Program-made: the position numbers and the translations under genes
Notes under the pieces: generated by a model
What the model saw: the letters and a program-made list of their open reading frames with translations, nothing else
Database searches by the model: none
Told to the model about the DNA's origin: nothing
In this document: positions 11,641-23,297 of the stretch, piece by piece
How the letters are laid out: each line of letters begins with the position of its first letter
Position numbering within the stretch: position 1 is the first letter of the stretch
Assembly (NCBI GenBank): GCA_015698045.1
Contig: BLAL01000254.1
Coordinates: 1 to 64,000 of the forward strand
Length of the DNA: 64,000 nt
Direction: 5' to 3'
Source: Rhizophagus clarus
Taxonomy: Eukaryota; Glomeromycota; Glomeromycetes; Glomerales; Glomeraceae

Positions 11641-14600
11641 CTAAGATCTGTCAATTAGTGTTAAAGCTTGTTGGGCTTTCAATTTACAAAGGGTCTATGC
11701 ATATCGAGCAATCCAATTACTAATTGTAGAAATTTTTGGAATTTTCTTCTCTTCTAAAACTCCTTTTTTCACTAATCCTTTCAGTTTATTATGCATCTCT
11801 TGAGCTGTATATTTTTCACTTTTATTTATATCTCCAGTCAAGAAATATGCCTTGAGGTATGGAATAATATTTTGCTTATTCGTTTACCTCTTCTTTTTTA
11901 CCAAATTTCTGATTTTCTTTTAAGACCCATCCACTTGGTAATGTAAAATCAAATGTATGATTCAAAACTTGCCTTGAACCCAAATTAGTGTCAATAATTT
12001 CAGTATTTAACACGTCTATTATTCGTTTAGAAAAAAAAGAAAATTAGTTTTGAAATAATATAATCACAATTTTATGGTAAGAAATAATTTACCCATATTT
12101 TGTTGTGATATTTTATCGTTCAATTTATTTTGTAAAATTTCTGCTAATACAATTCTATTATTGCTTATATCTGTGTCAATGCCATATTTCTTCAATTGTT
12201 TTTTCAATTCTTCAATATTGAGACGACTTGTATTGATTCCTAATACAAAAAAATCATGCAAAAAGATCAAATTTCAATTTATTACATACTTGATTTATGA
12301 GGTAATGGCATGTTCCAATTGGAAGTTGGAATTGAGTGATCTGAAACTTGCAGATTAGGTTTTTCAAGAGGTTTTTTTTCAAATTGTGCTATTTTAGCTA
12401 GCTTAAAATTTTTCTATGTTCCAATATTAGGCATTGCATGAGCCTGAATAAATCCTGCATATTCATCTTCTGTTGGCCAGGACAGGACCCCAAACATCTC
12501 TCATTTAGGTCAGATATGATGTATAGTAAAATTTTCAATTTAGGATATCTTGATCAATATTAATGCTATCAAATAAAATTTATACCATTAGATTCATCTC
12601 ATTATAACGAATCTAATGATATAAATTTCATTAATATCCAATTAGTAGAACTTTTAAATACAGGGGTATGTAGGATATGAAATTTTCAAAATACCCCTGA
12701 AATAAGCAACTTTTTTAAAATTTTATATGATTAATAAGCAAACTCAATCCCTGACCTATTTATATATAGTTTGGGATTCTGCCAGGACCATTCATACCAA
12801 TTGAAATTTCCTGGTATTGAATTTTTCTTTTTTTGTTCTGATTCTACAAATTATAGTAATTGTTTTTAGTAATATTACATAACTTCAAAATTATAATCTT
12901 TTATATACCTCTTTTCTGTTCTGGTTTCAAATGTGCTACTGAAGTATCACAAATCCCTTGAATAGCATTTTCTATATCTACACCTTCATTGATATTAAAT
13001 CCCAGCTGAACATAATGATTTATCGCATGAGAAATCTGTAATCAATAACTCAATAAATAATAATGGTGATTTCCTAAATTATTTGAACAATCAATAAACA
13101 CTTGGGCATGGTGAGAACCAATTGAAGTTTTGGCTTCTCCAGCTTCTAAAAAAACCCATTTTTTTACCATAATATTATACCATTCATTTCAATGTCCTAG
13201 AATTAGCATTAGGTCTGCATTATAATAATGCGGACCATTATTAGAAAGAAAAGTAACCCAATCTGATTTGACTTCAAGTGATTCAATAACTGCATGTAAT
13301 GAAGAAGCTGTAAACTATGCATCTTGGCATGTATCGGCCGAACAGTGGTCAAATACTTGAATATCCAATTGATTACTTCAGATTTTCATGTATAGACAAG
13401 AATTAAATGCAAAACCCAACCTTTTTTTCCAAAAAAGCACTTTTTGTTTCTCTTGCACTTTTAGATAAGATTTTCATCTTATAATCAACTATTATTATAG
13501 CTCCTTTTTTATCTAAATCTAATAAATTTGTGTTAAATTGAAAATTTAAAAATACCTTTCGTGTCTGATGACTCAAATAATAGAAAATTTGATTTCGTAA
13601 TTCATAAATTTTCTCGTAATTATTGTTTGAAGTGTTTTTTTCAATATCAGTAAAGAATTGAAATGTTCATTACATATACCAAAAGCAAAAAGAAAGTAAT
13701 GGTTTATAAATTGATTATGTGCTGTTGTACCATCAGAATTTACAGTCAAATGTGACTCATATTCCCTTTTCAGATATCGTTTTAACTTCTCTCCTTGATC
13801 TAATAATTGATTCTAAAAAGAAATTATTAGGAATTAATATTTATATAAATATTATTTTTATCAATTATAGGAATGGAAATATTACCTGAATATGAAGATT
13901 ACTAACGTGATTTTGAATGAGTTTGGTAAGTTCATCAAATGTTTTATAACCATATGTGTTGTATATTAAGCACAAACCACCAAGATTCTCACAATAAATA
14001 TATTTATTATCCTGCAGATGCTTATAAAAAGTTGTTTGTTTTACTCCATTTGGATATTTTTTATGAAACTTTTCTCACAGTTCTTGTTTTGTATTTTTGA
14101 GGTAATGAACTGGTTCTTGCGTAATGGCATCTGTTTTGTATGAACTCATTATTACATTAGCTTTGTCAAAAAAGAATTGTTTTAAATTTTCTTTTTTTTC
14201 CCTATCCTAATTTGTCTTTGATAATAATAGGTTTTTGTGCTTGAGATGCACCTGGTCCATTAATACGTGCATATTGGCAGGCTCTCGATACTGTATTTGT
14301 GGCCACCTACAAGATTATATTTTTTATTAGTTCAATTATTTTAATAGTATGTATTGTAGTAGCATTAACAGTACACTAACCCCCTAATTTAGATCTGAGT
14401 TCTTGATAGGTAAATTTTGTAGCAATAATTGAAAGAATTCATCTTTGACTATTTAGACCTCTATTTGTATTTTTTAATGCATTATGAAATACTTGCCAAA
14501 ATGTAAGAGATTGAATTTCTTGATAACATGAATTTTGTTGAAGGAATCCTGATTCATAAAGTATTTGTAATGTTGTACTATCTTTTTGTGTATTATGTGA

Positions 14601-14690
14601 TTTCGCATATGGGCCAATTTGACTCCACGTGATGCGATAATATTACTTATGTGATAACAAGGGGGTAGCATGTTAAAATATGTTTATTGG
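11641..14690 (-). pseudogene. Decayed multicopy transposase-like gene with SAP-like C-terminal region
   Basis: Several minus-strand exons separated by short GT-AG introns (for example about 14280-14385, 13803-13885 and 13030-13105). In order the protein pieces show an N-terminal helix-turn-helix-like part (ARINGPGASQAQKP after VSRACQY), FHKKYPNGVKQTTFYKHL, YGYKTFDELTKLIQNHVSNL, then a possible DDE core: VDYKMKILSKSARETKSAF, FDHCSADTCQDA, FLSNNGPHYYNADLM and VFLEAGEAKTSIGSHHAQ. The C-terminal part has a SAP-like LNIEELKKQLKKYGID and then THTF-type sequence with VLKENQKFGKKEE. I recall this order from an abundant, unclassified Rhizophagus repeat family. The gene carries roughly ten interruptions plus the MITE at 12483-12781. 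The DDE assignment is inference from spacing of acidic residues. Confidence 0.55.
12483..12781. mobile_element. 299-bp MITE with 13-bp TIRs and 6-bp TSD (family M1, copy 1)
   Basis: The element starts CAGGACCCCAAAC and ends GTTTGGGATTCTG, so the two 13-bp ends are inverted copies with 2 mismatches. CCAGGA is repeated directly at 12477-12482 and 12782-12787. Removing it joins two halves of the host pseudogene (NWYEWSW on one side, WPTEDEYAGFIQAHAMP on the other), which independently confirms the insertion. A second copy lies at 51856-52142. It has no coding capacity. Confidence 0.9.
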
Positions 14691-14699
14691 TTCAATCTC

Positions 14700-15470
14700 A
14701 CATGATGATCAACATAACGAAACATTTAACGATACTTTGCGCAAAGGAATAAAAAAAGAAATATTATTTTATCTTAATTTACAAGTTTAAAATCATGAAA
14801 ATTATATATTAATTAAGAGTAATAATCATAAATATTATTTTAAACCAAAAACTATTTAAATTGGATTACAACGAATTAAAATAGAATAAAAACTATGTAA
14901 ATGTAATAATTATTTAAAAAAAAGTCCAGATCTTCTGTTGTTCTCTGTTGTTTACTATTTACTCATTAAAGCCTATAATAAAGAAAGTGAGAATTAATAA
15001 ACTAATGCTTATTGAGCAAGCAAAAGTTGGTATTTTGAAAGTTTAGCTACAAATTTTTTTGCAATCTACAAACCATACAGTACCCTCTTGTTCTTTTAAC
15101 GTTTTATAAAGTGTATAATAGCTTATTATTTGTTATAAACAACGTAATATATTTTTTATTAGATTTGCTGATTCCTTTCCGATTCCTCAAAACCAATCTG
15201 TAACCAATTTGCAATGAACTTTGAAGACGCGAAATACATTGAAAAAAATATAGATCATCAGGATTTTATGATTGATATAGGATCAGCTCTTGTCACTGGT
15301 TTATTTTATTGTGTTACAGATTTACAATTATCATAATAATTCAACCCCGTGAACTAAGAAAAATGCATTTTATGTGACAAAATCAGATAAAGTCAAACCA
15401 GCCCATATGGTCCAAAATTCAAACTAAATCAAAAAAAATTATTTGTCAATAACAAAATAAAAATCAATTC
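14700..15470. other. Spacer between two decayed minus-strand genes
   Basis: AT-rich and without a persuasive gene. A 40-codon plus-strand ORF (15214-15336, NFEDAKYIEKNIDHQDFMID) reads sensibly but is too short to support. Confidence 0.4.
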
Positions 15471-15479
15471 ATTTTTTTG

Positions 15480-16510
15480 CATAATTACTAACTTTAGATT
15501 CTTCTTTTTTGAAGGGGTGACGTTAATACATCCTGCATTTCAAACAAATGCTCTCCAAGCATGTCATTCTTGATCATTAATTTTATAATCAGATGGATAT
15601 AAATCCAAAATAGCTTTCCGTAATTCTAAAATATCACTTTTCTGATTCAACCATTTATCAAATAAATCATGCCATTTGACTTCTTGTGACATTTTTCTTT
15701 TCAAATGATATTTATAAAGATTTTCTAATACTTCCTCTAAAGTTCAATCTAATACCATGCAAGAAGGAATTTGTGCTTACTAAATATAAATTTGTGTATA
15801 CGGATTTTCTAATCCAAAAAGTTTTTTTCCAGAATAATTTGAAAGCCTTTCAATATATAACCAAACTTTATCAGGATCAATGGCGTTGTACATCTTTATC
15901 AAAGTATCATTAGTATATATTTGAATTACACTCTTCATCTTCTACCTCTTGAATAAAACCAATTTTGTACCATCATAATGAGATTGAAAAATGGATTTAT
16001 ATCCTTCTTCTGCATAGTTCCATTCTGGTTTTTTTGATTCTCCCATTCCCAGCACAATTACATTCAATTTTCCAAGATTAATCATATATAGACGAAATAT
16101 AATATCACCAAGTAATTGTTGTATAATATCTGAATTGTCAAAACCCATAACTTGTGGTCTAAGGAACTTTGTATTTGAACGAAAAACTTTTCATAGCAGG
16201 TGTTAATGGCTTCAGTTGGTGAACTACACATACCTAACCGATTTTCTTTAGAAAAACATGAAAACCCAAGAGAATTTGGATGTTGAGTATCTTTTACAAC
16301 GGTAATTATGAAGTCACATTTGTTTAAAACTGTATGAGTTTTTATTTCTAAACAAATCAGAAGGAGAGGAGTATGTGTAGGATTTTTATTTATAAGTCAC
16401 ACAAGCCACCAGTTATGACAAAATGGACCAAAATGTAAATTTTTTACAATTTTGCCTGCAGAAATAAGTGTTGTAATGTATTCTTTACTTTTACTCATAT
16501 GTTTACTCAT
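15480..16510 (-). pseudogene. Decayed multicopy gene of unknown function
   Basis: Minus-strand frame from MSKHMSKSKEYITTLISAGK, with LHFGPFCHNWW, KCDFIITVVKDTQHPNSLGF, GMCSSPTEAINTCYEKFFVQ, INLGKLNVIVLGMGESKKPE, then IQIYTNDTLIKMYNAIDPDK and KWLNQKSDILELRKAILDLY, ending near NAGCINVTPSKK. I recall a repetitive Rhizophagus family with the same sequence blocks. It is not a described enzyme. The frame is held almost throughout and is broken only by about seven stops. Several are TGA at positions where Trp is expected, next to genuine TGG Trp codons. It lies just upstream of the transposase-like gene on the same strand and could belong to the same element. Confidence 0.5.
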
Positions 16511-16606
16511 ACGTTTTGACTTTAAAAAAGAGCTTAGGTATATAAAAAATGTAAGATTCTAAAAAATGCAAAATCGCATAGGCGTATTATCCCTGGATTT
16601 TATATA

Positions 16607-17516
16607 CAGTGTGTAACAAAAAAAAACTGGAATTAAATAATTGGTTATAACATCATGACGATCACACCAAATTATATATGAAATAGCTTATTTGAGAGCT
16701 GGAAACATGTAGATTTTATTAACGATAAATTAAAATGAAATTTAATTTAATAATTATTTTATATTTAAGCTTATAATAATATATATTTTTTTTGGGTTAA
16801 ACCACATTATAATGAATTTAGAATTAATGTGTATTTATTTGTATAAAATACTATAGATTGTCAAAAATTTTTTTTTGATTTATACTTTTCCAACAATCTT
16901 GATAAAATTTGAGAAATTTCCAGTGAAATTTGTATACACAAATTTTACATTGTATTTTTTCTTTAAAAATTAATATTTGTAACTAATTATCTCAAGAAGT
17001 AAAAAGCATTATGATCTTGAAAGATATCACAATGTAGCCCTAACATTCAAGTTTATTATGCATTTTAAATGAATTTATTTTGAGCAAACTACAGGTATTT
17101 TTGTAATTTGACTCATTTTTTAGCTTTTTACTATATACCAGAATTGAAAAAATTTGAAGAATAAAATTCCCATCATTTTATCATGATTGTTTCCATACTG
17201 CTGATTTTTTGACACCAACTTTTTTACATTATTCTTGATAATATTTGAATGTTTTTAAATTAAATTCAATTCAAAAATAGTTCACAAACTTAAAATGTTT
17301 TTTTGCTATATTTTTCTGTTTGAAGGTAAATGTTTATTGCTAAATCTTTCAAAAAATAATAAAGTGTTTATAATTATAAAAGATATCATAGTGTGGATCT
17401 TGGTCATGGGTTTATTATGCAATTTATATAATGTAAATTGGATTAATTTTGAGCATACAATTTGCATTTTTATTACAAAAATGATTTTCCAGTTTTTTTT
17501 GTTACTGTACACACTG
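16607..17516. mobile_element. 910-bp Tc1/mariner-like MITE with TA target duplication
   Basis: Inverted ends CAGTGTGTAACAAAA and CAGTGTGTACAGTAACAAAA (read inward) both continue into an A-rich CTGGAA, with TA on both sides (16605-16606, 17517-17518). No transposase is present. Internally there is a diverged duplication: AAAGATATCACAATGTAG near 17020 and AAAGATATCATAGTGTGG near 17380, each followed by a GTTTATTATGCA-type motif. The element sits immediately upstream of the decayed gene at 15480-16510. Confidence 0.8.
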
Positions 17517-17714
17517 TATATCAATCACTACTTTATATACGAATCACGAATTAAGTAAGTAAATCTGTATTATTCATAGGTATCAGTTGAATAATAAGAT
17601 AAGTAAATTATGTATTTTGTAAAAATATATTCAAAGTAGTGATATTATGAAGATTATCATTACTTAAAAGAACTGCTATAATATTCAGATTAGTAACAGG
17701 AGCTGAATTTACAC

Positions 17715-18066
17715 TTAAATATTAAAATTACCAATTGGTATATTTTTTTTGACTGATAATTTGAACTTTACTTGAGTAATTCCTTGTATTTTACTAGAAT
17801 CTGAACTATTGCTTCCTAAATTTATATTGCTAATAGTCAGATTTTTGATCATGACATCTGATTTGATAATTTTTGCAGTAAATATACTCAGATTGGTAAT
17901 GGTTATTATATACAAAGAAAGAAGGTTGTTAAAATCTAACAGTTTAAAGTCTCCTTCTTCTACTTATTCAAATAAAGTATTATTAATAATCAAATTGTAT
18001 TTTTCCTCAATTTTATTGTCTTCTAATTTATTTATTTCATTATTAACAGAGCGTCTATTCAGTTAA
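17715..18066 (-). pseudogene. Decayed ORF of unknown function
   Basis: The minus strand reads RRSVNNEINKLEDNKIEEKY, one in-frame TAA, then FNNLLSLYIITITNLSIFTA and further to a TAA at 17715. Composition is protein-like (alternating charged and hydrophobic residues), but I recognise no family. Confidence 0.3.
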
Positions 18067-18269
18067 TATATTAAGTATTCACATGTCTGATACTAGTATT
18101 TATTATTTTATTATTTCAAGAAAATGTTCTGAAAGAATATTCCAATATAATAGTTGTATGCACATTTTCATTTGTTACTAGAATATATGCATTGATAGAA
18201 GATAATTTCAGAATAGGTAAATTTGAGGCTAATTTCATCTTTAATAGTTCAGTTTTAATGATGTTTCTG

Positions 18270-18470
18270 AAGGATCCTGAACAATATATATGTAGGTCAC
18301 ATTAAAATCCAAATTTTTTACTATGATTAATAAGCAAATTATTTTAAACCCTGCTAAGCAAAATTTTATTATAACATCAAAAATTTTATATTGCTAAGCA
18401 ACTTATTTTGTGACATATATAAAAACTTTTATAAATAACTTACAAATTTATATTTATAGTAAAATTTATT
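18270..18470. repeat. One end of an M1-related MITE
   Basis: AAGGATCCTGAAC followed by ATATATATGTAGGTCA matches the inverted end at 49938-49950 and the sequence inward of it (AAGCAAATTATTTTAA, then TGCTAAGCAA) in opposite orientation. Only one end is recognisable here. Confidence 0.5.
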
Positions 18471-18984
18471 AATACCTTAAGTCATCATCAACAGCCTTCA
18501 ATTTTACCTAAAAAATGTTAACATATTTTTTCTTTCCATTTTTTTTAGAAAATTGATCTGGCTTTGAATTATAAACATGTTTCTTTGCCACATGGGTCTT
18601 AATAGATAGTAGTTATAGATAAATGGCAGACAGATAAATGAATGAGAATGATAATATATAGATAAATATTAGATAGAATTTTATATGTATAATATGTAAT
18701 TATTAATAAAATGTAGCTATAAATAAATGTTAATAAAACTACTATTATTTGGCCTTAAAAAACTTTTAGTTTGACCTATTTATCAATAATTTTTAGGTTA
18801 CATATAGTAGTCAAATATAATATTTTTCTGGTCAAATATATATGTAATAATGTCCTAATATAGGTTGAATTTTCTTTTCAAATTTGAAATGATTGGCACC
18901 CTAAATGTGCTAAAAAATCAGCCTCAATTTGACATAGATTAGATTGTCATTCAACCTATATTTGACCTGGTTAAATTTAGGCTG

Positions 18985-19925
18985 AATTATCTTTTTTCAA
19001 TTAGTATAACACTATAAGAAGAAAAAAAATAAATTAGTAAATTTATTAAAATAAAAAATAACGAAAAATCTTTTTTTCAACTTTTCCTTACCTTAATTCT
19101 AAAGTCTGGTCATATTTTTCATCTGGCAACACTACAAAAAAGAAACAAAATAAATTAGTAAATTTATTAAAATAAAAAACAGCAAAAAATCTTTCCTCCA
19201 GCTCTTCCTTACCTTAATTCTAAAGTCCAGTCATATTTTTCATTTGGTAATACTACAAAAAAGAAACAAAATAAATTAGTAAATTTATTAAAATAAAAAA
19301 CAGCGAAAAACTTTTCTCCTGGTTTTTTCTTACCTTAATTCCAAAGTCTGGTCATATTTTTCATCTGGAAACATTACAAAAAAGAAACAAAATAAATTAG
19401 TAAATTTATTAAAATAAAAAACAGCGAAAAACTTTTCTCCCAGCTCTTCTTTACCTTAATTCTAAAGTTTGATCATATTTTTTATTTGATAATACTACAA
19501 AAAAGAAACAAAATAAATTAATAAATTTATTAAAATAAAAAATAGCGAAAAACTTTTCCTCCAGCTCTCTCTCACCTTAATTTCAAAGTCTAGCCATGTT
19601 TTTCATCTGGAAATACTACAAAAAAGAAATAAAATAAATTAGTAAATTTATTAAAATAAAAAATAACGAAAAACTTTTCTCTCAGCTCTCCCTTACTTTA
19701 ATTTCAAAGTCCAGTCATATTTTTTATCTGGTAACACTATAAAAAAGAAAAAAAAATAAATTAGTAAATTTATTAAAATAAAAATAACAAAAAATCTTTT
19801 CCCTGGCACTCCCTTACCTTAATTCTAAAGTCTGGTCATATTTTTTGTCTGGAAATACTACAAAAAGAAAAAAAATAAAATAAAATAGTAAAATTTATTA
19901 AGATAAAAAAAAATAAAAATAAAAA
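18985..19925 (-). repeat. Tandem array A: intron/micro-exon-like units, about 120 bp x 7-8
   Basis: Each unit, read on the minus strand, has GTAAG, an intron-like part of about 80 nt containing ATTTACTAATTTATT (branch-point-like TACTAAT inside a hairpin), a T/C-rich tract, GTAG, then a 40-nt cassette TGTTGCCAGATGAAAAATAT...GAATTAAG and GTAAG again. In one phase the cassette reads LPDEKYDQTLEL. Acceptor or donor is spoiled in one or two units. Array D (40085-40740) is the same family, and arrays B and C share its layout. Confidence 0.8.
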
Positions 19926-19959
19926 ATAAACTCTGATTGCCTTACTTTGATTTAAAATT

Positions 19960-20495
19960 TTTTTTTATTCAAAAAAAAAGATCATCAGATGATTTGTATT
20001 ATACAATCTAATAATCTAATTTTTTATTGCGAATTGCGAATTGCAGAATTACAGATATTTAGATTAAAATCTGCATTCTTATGATTTTAATAAAAAACGT
20101 TGATAAAGCTCAAACTAGCTCAAACTAGCTTAAATCCAATTCAGCTTAAGCTAGAATTTTCATGGCTTAGCTTAACTTGAGCGAGCTGAGTCAAGATTTT
20201 TGTGGCTCAACTATAGATGCCACTCAAATCCAAAATAATTTGGGATTATGACAGTCCAAATGTACAAATCCAAATTAATTTACAAATTACATATATAAAT
20301 TTTGCAATTTGTATATTTGGGATTTGGGAATTATGGCTGTCAAAATGTACAAATTAATTTGAGATTTATTTAAAATAATTTGGGTGGTATCTATAGGCTC
20401 AGCTCATTTTAAGCTTGGCTTGGTGCAGATTTTTTGAGCTGAGTCAAGCCAGACCATAGCTCAGCTTAAGCTGGCTCATGCGGAGCACTAATAAT
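19960..20495. repeat. AGCT-rich terminal sequence shared with the hAT-like insertion
   Basis: From GATCATCAGATGATTTGTAT onward this matches 40789-41108: the same poly-A-flanked start, AATTACAGATATTTAGAT, CTAGAATTTTCATGG, AAGATTTTTGTGGCT, and an end reading CTCATGCGGAGCACTA. It is the right end of an element of the same family as 39551-41109. A small MITE (20214-20384) interrupts it. I could not find the left end. Confidence 0.65.
20214..20384. mobile_element. 171-bp MITE nested in the AGCT-rich repeat
   Basis: The ends TAGATGCCACTCAAAT and TAGATACCACCCAAAT (read inward) are inverted copies, with TA on each side. The related repeat at 40980-41050 lacks this block, which supports an insertion. 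Confidence 0.7.
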
Positions 20496-20499
20496 TAGG

Positions 20500-23290
20500 T
20501 TATAATAAAGTTTTCAGTTATAATACAGTCAACCTAATTGTCTTTATTAATAAATACAAGTAATAATTAACTATAATTTAAGTTTAATACATAAACTTTT
20601 TCCTTTACTTAATCCAAATTCTCTTTCTTATATAGTCTTTAATTTTTTTATTCTTTTTTAAATCTATTACTTTCTAGATTTGTCTTAAATCCTAATTTTG
20701 AATATTACAGTATTTTAGATTACCCTATAAATTCCCTAACTTTTTCCATATATATATAGATTAAACTAAAATAATCTAATTTATAAAATCTTTATGTAAC
20801 AATATATGGGGACACCCGTAGCAAAAAGAGAAAATGGGCCAGTTGCGAGGTTTTGGGAAATTGCAGTTTAAATTACATGATTAATTTTGCAGATCATTGT
20901 TTAATTATAAAAAAATTCAGATTTTTTAGAATTCTTTTATACTAAACTAGGATAAAATTTTGCAAGAAATTTGTTAAAAGTAATGATTTTTTTCTAATAA
21001 ACTTGTACAACTTATTAATATCATAAAAGTAAAATATGATTAACAAAAAAATGTTAAATTTATAATTTTTTTAAAGAGATAAGAGAGGAAAAGCCTAATT
21101 GATTGGTTAAAACTTGAACATTATAATAAATTTTGAACAGTTACATGATTTTTATCAATTTCGTTTAATTAAAATTGCAAATAAATGTTATTTAAGAATT
21201 ATTTTGAAAACAATAAGAAGGGGAAATTATATTAAATATACTTTTTCCTAATTAAATATTATTACTTTAATATTAATTATTTGCTTTTGTAAGAAAAAGT
21301 TAAAAATTTTTTAAAGAATTTTCTTTTAATATAAATAAAGTATTTTTATCTTTTTCTATTTTTTTATTATTTTTTTACTTTGTCCTACATTTATTTTATC
21401 TAATTTTTCAACTAAATCATATTTAAAAGAATTAAAATCATTAAACCAATATTATATATATACTAGGAAAAATAGGATTTTTTGGTTTGCATTTTTTTTT
21501 TTACCCATAATAACAACCTGAAAATAAATCATAAGATCATTATCCATTTTATATAATAATGATCTTATCCAGTAATAATTTTTGACTTTTTATAATAAAT
21601 TTACTCATTTTACCAGTAATCTTTATATGAAGTTTCCAAGGTTCTAGATTACTACTTTGACTATAAGTTATTACATTATTTGTTATTTTAGGAAATTTTT
21701 TTTAGAAAAAAATACACGATTATAAAATTTTAACTGTATATAAAATATATGCTAATTTAATTAATCTTTTAATACATTGAAAATTTGGCTTCATTTCCTG
21801 CCTGAATTACAGACTTTTAAGAAAGGGTTTGAATTTTTATAGTTAAAAAAAATTTCTCAACTGTATAAATAATAGAAAAATTTTCACATAACAAATAATT
21901 ACATCATGAATTATCGACCTGACTCGCATGGCCGCGTGTTTGCTTAGGAAGTTAGGGGTCTTGGATATTCTTTGCTTTTATCATTTCTTTTTTTGTATGT
22001 AATCTGCGATGACAATTGTGCTATTGCGTCTTAAAAATTGGGAAATATTGTATTATAATTCAAAGAAAAATTCTTTTACCAGAATTTTATTCGATGAGAA
22101 GAATAAATATACAATTCAATTGATTGAAATAGTTATACAGTTGTAAGGTGAAATAATTTCAAATTGAATAATAAAATACAAGGAATTATTTATTTATTTA
22201 TTTATTTATTTTGATGATATTTGAAAAAGAAAACAATAACGAAGTAGATACGTACAATAGTGCTATTTATACGTATTTGTAAATAAACTATTATTATGAT
22301 ATATTTAACGCTGTAATTGCGTCACAATCTTCCGGAAGAGCTCAGTTCTTGTTTTGACTATTGACACCTGTAATTAATACGTCATATCAAAAATATTTAT
22401 TTATATTATTTTTCTTTGTTTGAATATTGTATATTTCATGATGATATTCAAATGCGGGGTAAAACGTTTGTTAACAAAGAGATCTCACAGAAAGGATATT
22501 TAAATGATCTCACGTGACAAAATAATCGGCAAAATTTTAATGTATTTAATTTCAAGCATAAAGAAATTTTTATTCGATAAAGATAAATTCGTGATGTAAA
22601 TATTTATTTTCTTAAATTAATTGTTAATCTTTTTTAAAAAAAGATCGCGGTAACATTTAAGATTTGCATTGCATATTTTTTAAAATATATTTTTTCGCTT
22701 ATAAAATTAATTTTAATTTAAAACCTTAAAAATGAAACTTTTCTTTTTTATTTTTAAAGTTATTCCATAAATCGATTTTTTTTTTTTTTGTAAATATGTT
22801 ATCGTAATAATAATAATAATATTTTTTTTTTTTTTTACCTCTATTTTTTTTATAATGATTCTTTAAAAGAGGATATACGTTCATGTTTCTTTTTTTATTC
22901 ATCAATGTCATCTATAGCATTAACGATTTTTTAAATATAAAATGGCAATAAAAATCTCGTCGAATTTTTTTTCGTTACCAATTTATCATTTTTTTTTTTT
23001 TTTCCTTCTGCAATCCCCCTCTCTCTTTCTTATAAGAGCTTTAAAATAACGAAATACTTATGATCCTTGAATATCACATAACATTCATCTAAAAAAAAAA
23101 AAAATAATAATAATTTTCACTTTTATTTTTTTTTTTTAAAAAAAAAGTGTATTTTCTCAACACATACGCTTTCTATAATTTTTTTTAAATAATAAGAGAA
23201 TTCGATATCAAACCATTCATTCAATTCAATCCTCAATTCTTTTTCTATTCTGATAAAGAATTTTCCCATAACTAAAACAAACGAAATACA
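20500..23290. other. AT-rich intergenic region upstream of the HMG-box gene
   Basis: No gene seen. It holds many homopolymer runs, a (TTTA)n tract near 22186-22211, and a C/T-rich tract near 23010-23030 that may be part of the promoter of the gene starting at 23298. Confidence 0.5.
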
Positions 23291-23297
23291 GTACATT

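Noticed and set aside
11641-16510. UGA read as tryptophan (a mitochondrial-type or mollicute-type code)
   Set aside because: TGA often falls at expected Trp positions, which first suggested organelle or endobacterial DNA. But TGG is used for Trp in the same genes, TAA and TAG stops occur too, and spliceosomal-type introns are present. Transition decay of nuclear repeats explains all of this.
17295-17558. 87-codon hydrophobic ORF inside and beyond the mariner-like MITE
   Set aside because: It crosses the inverted end of the element and has no motif. AT-rich DNA gives such Phe/Ile/Leu-rich frames by chance.
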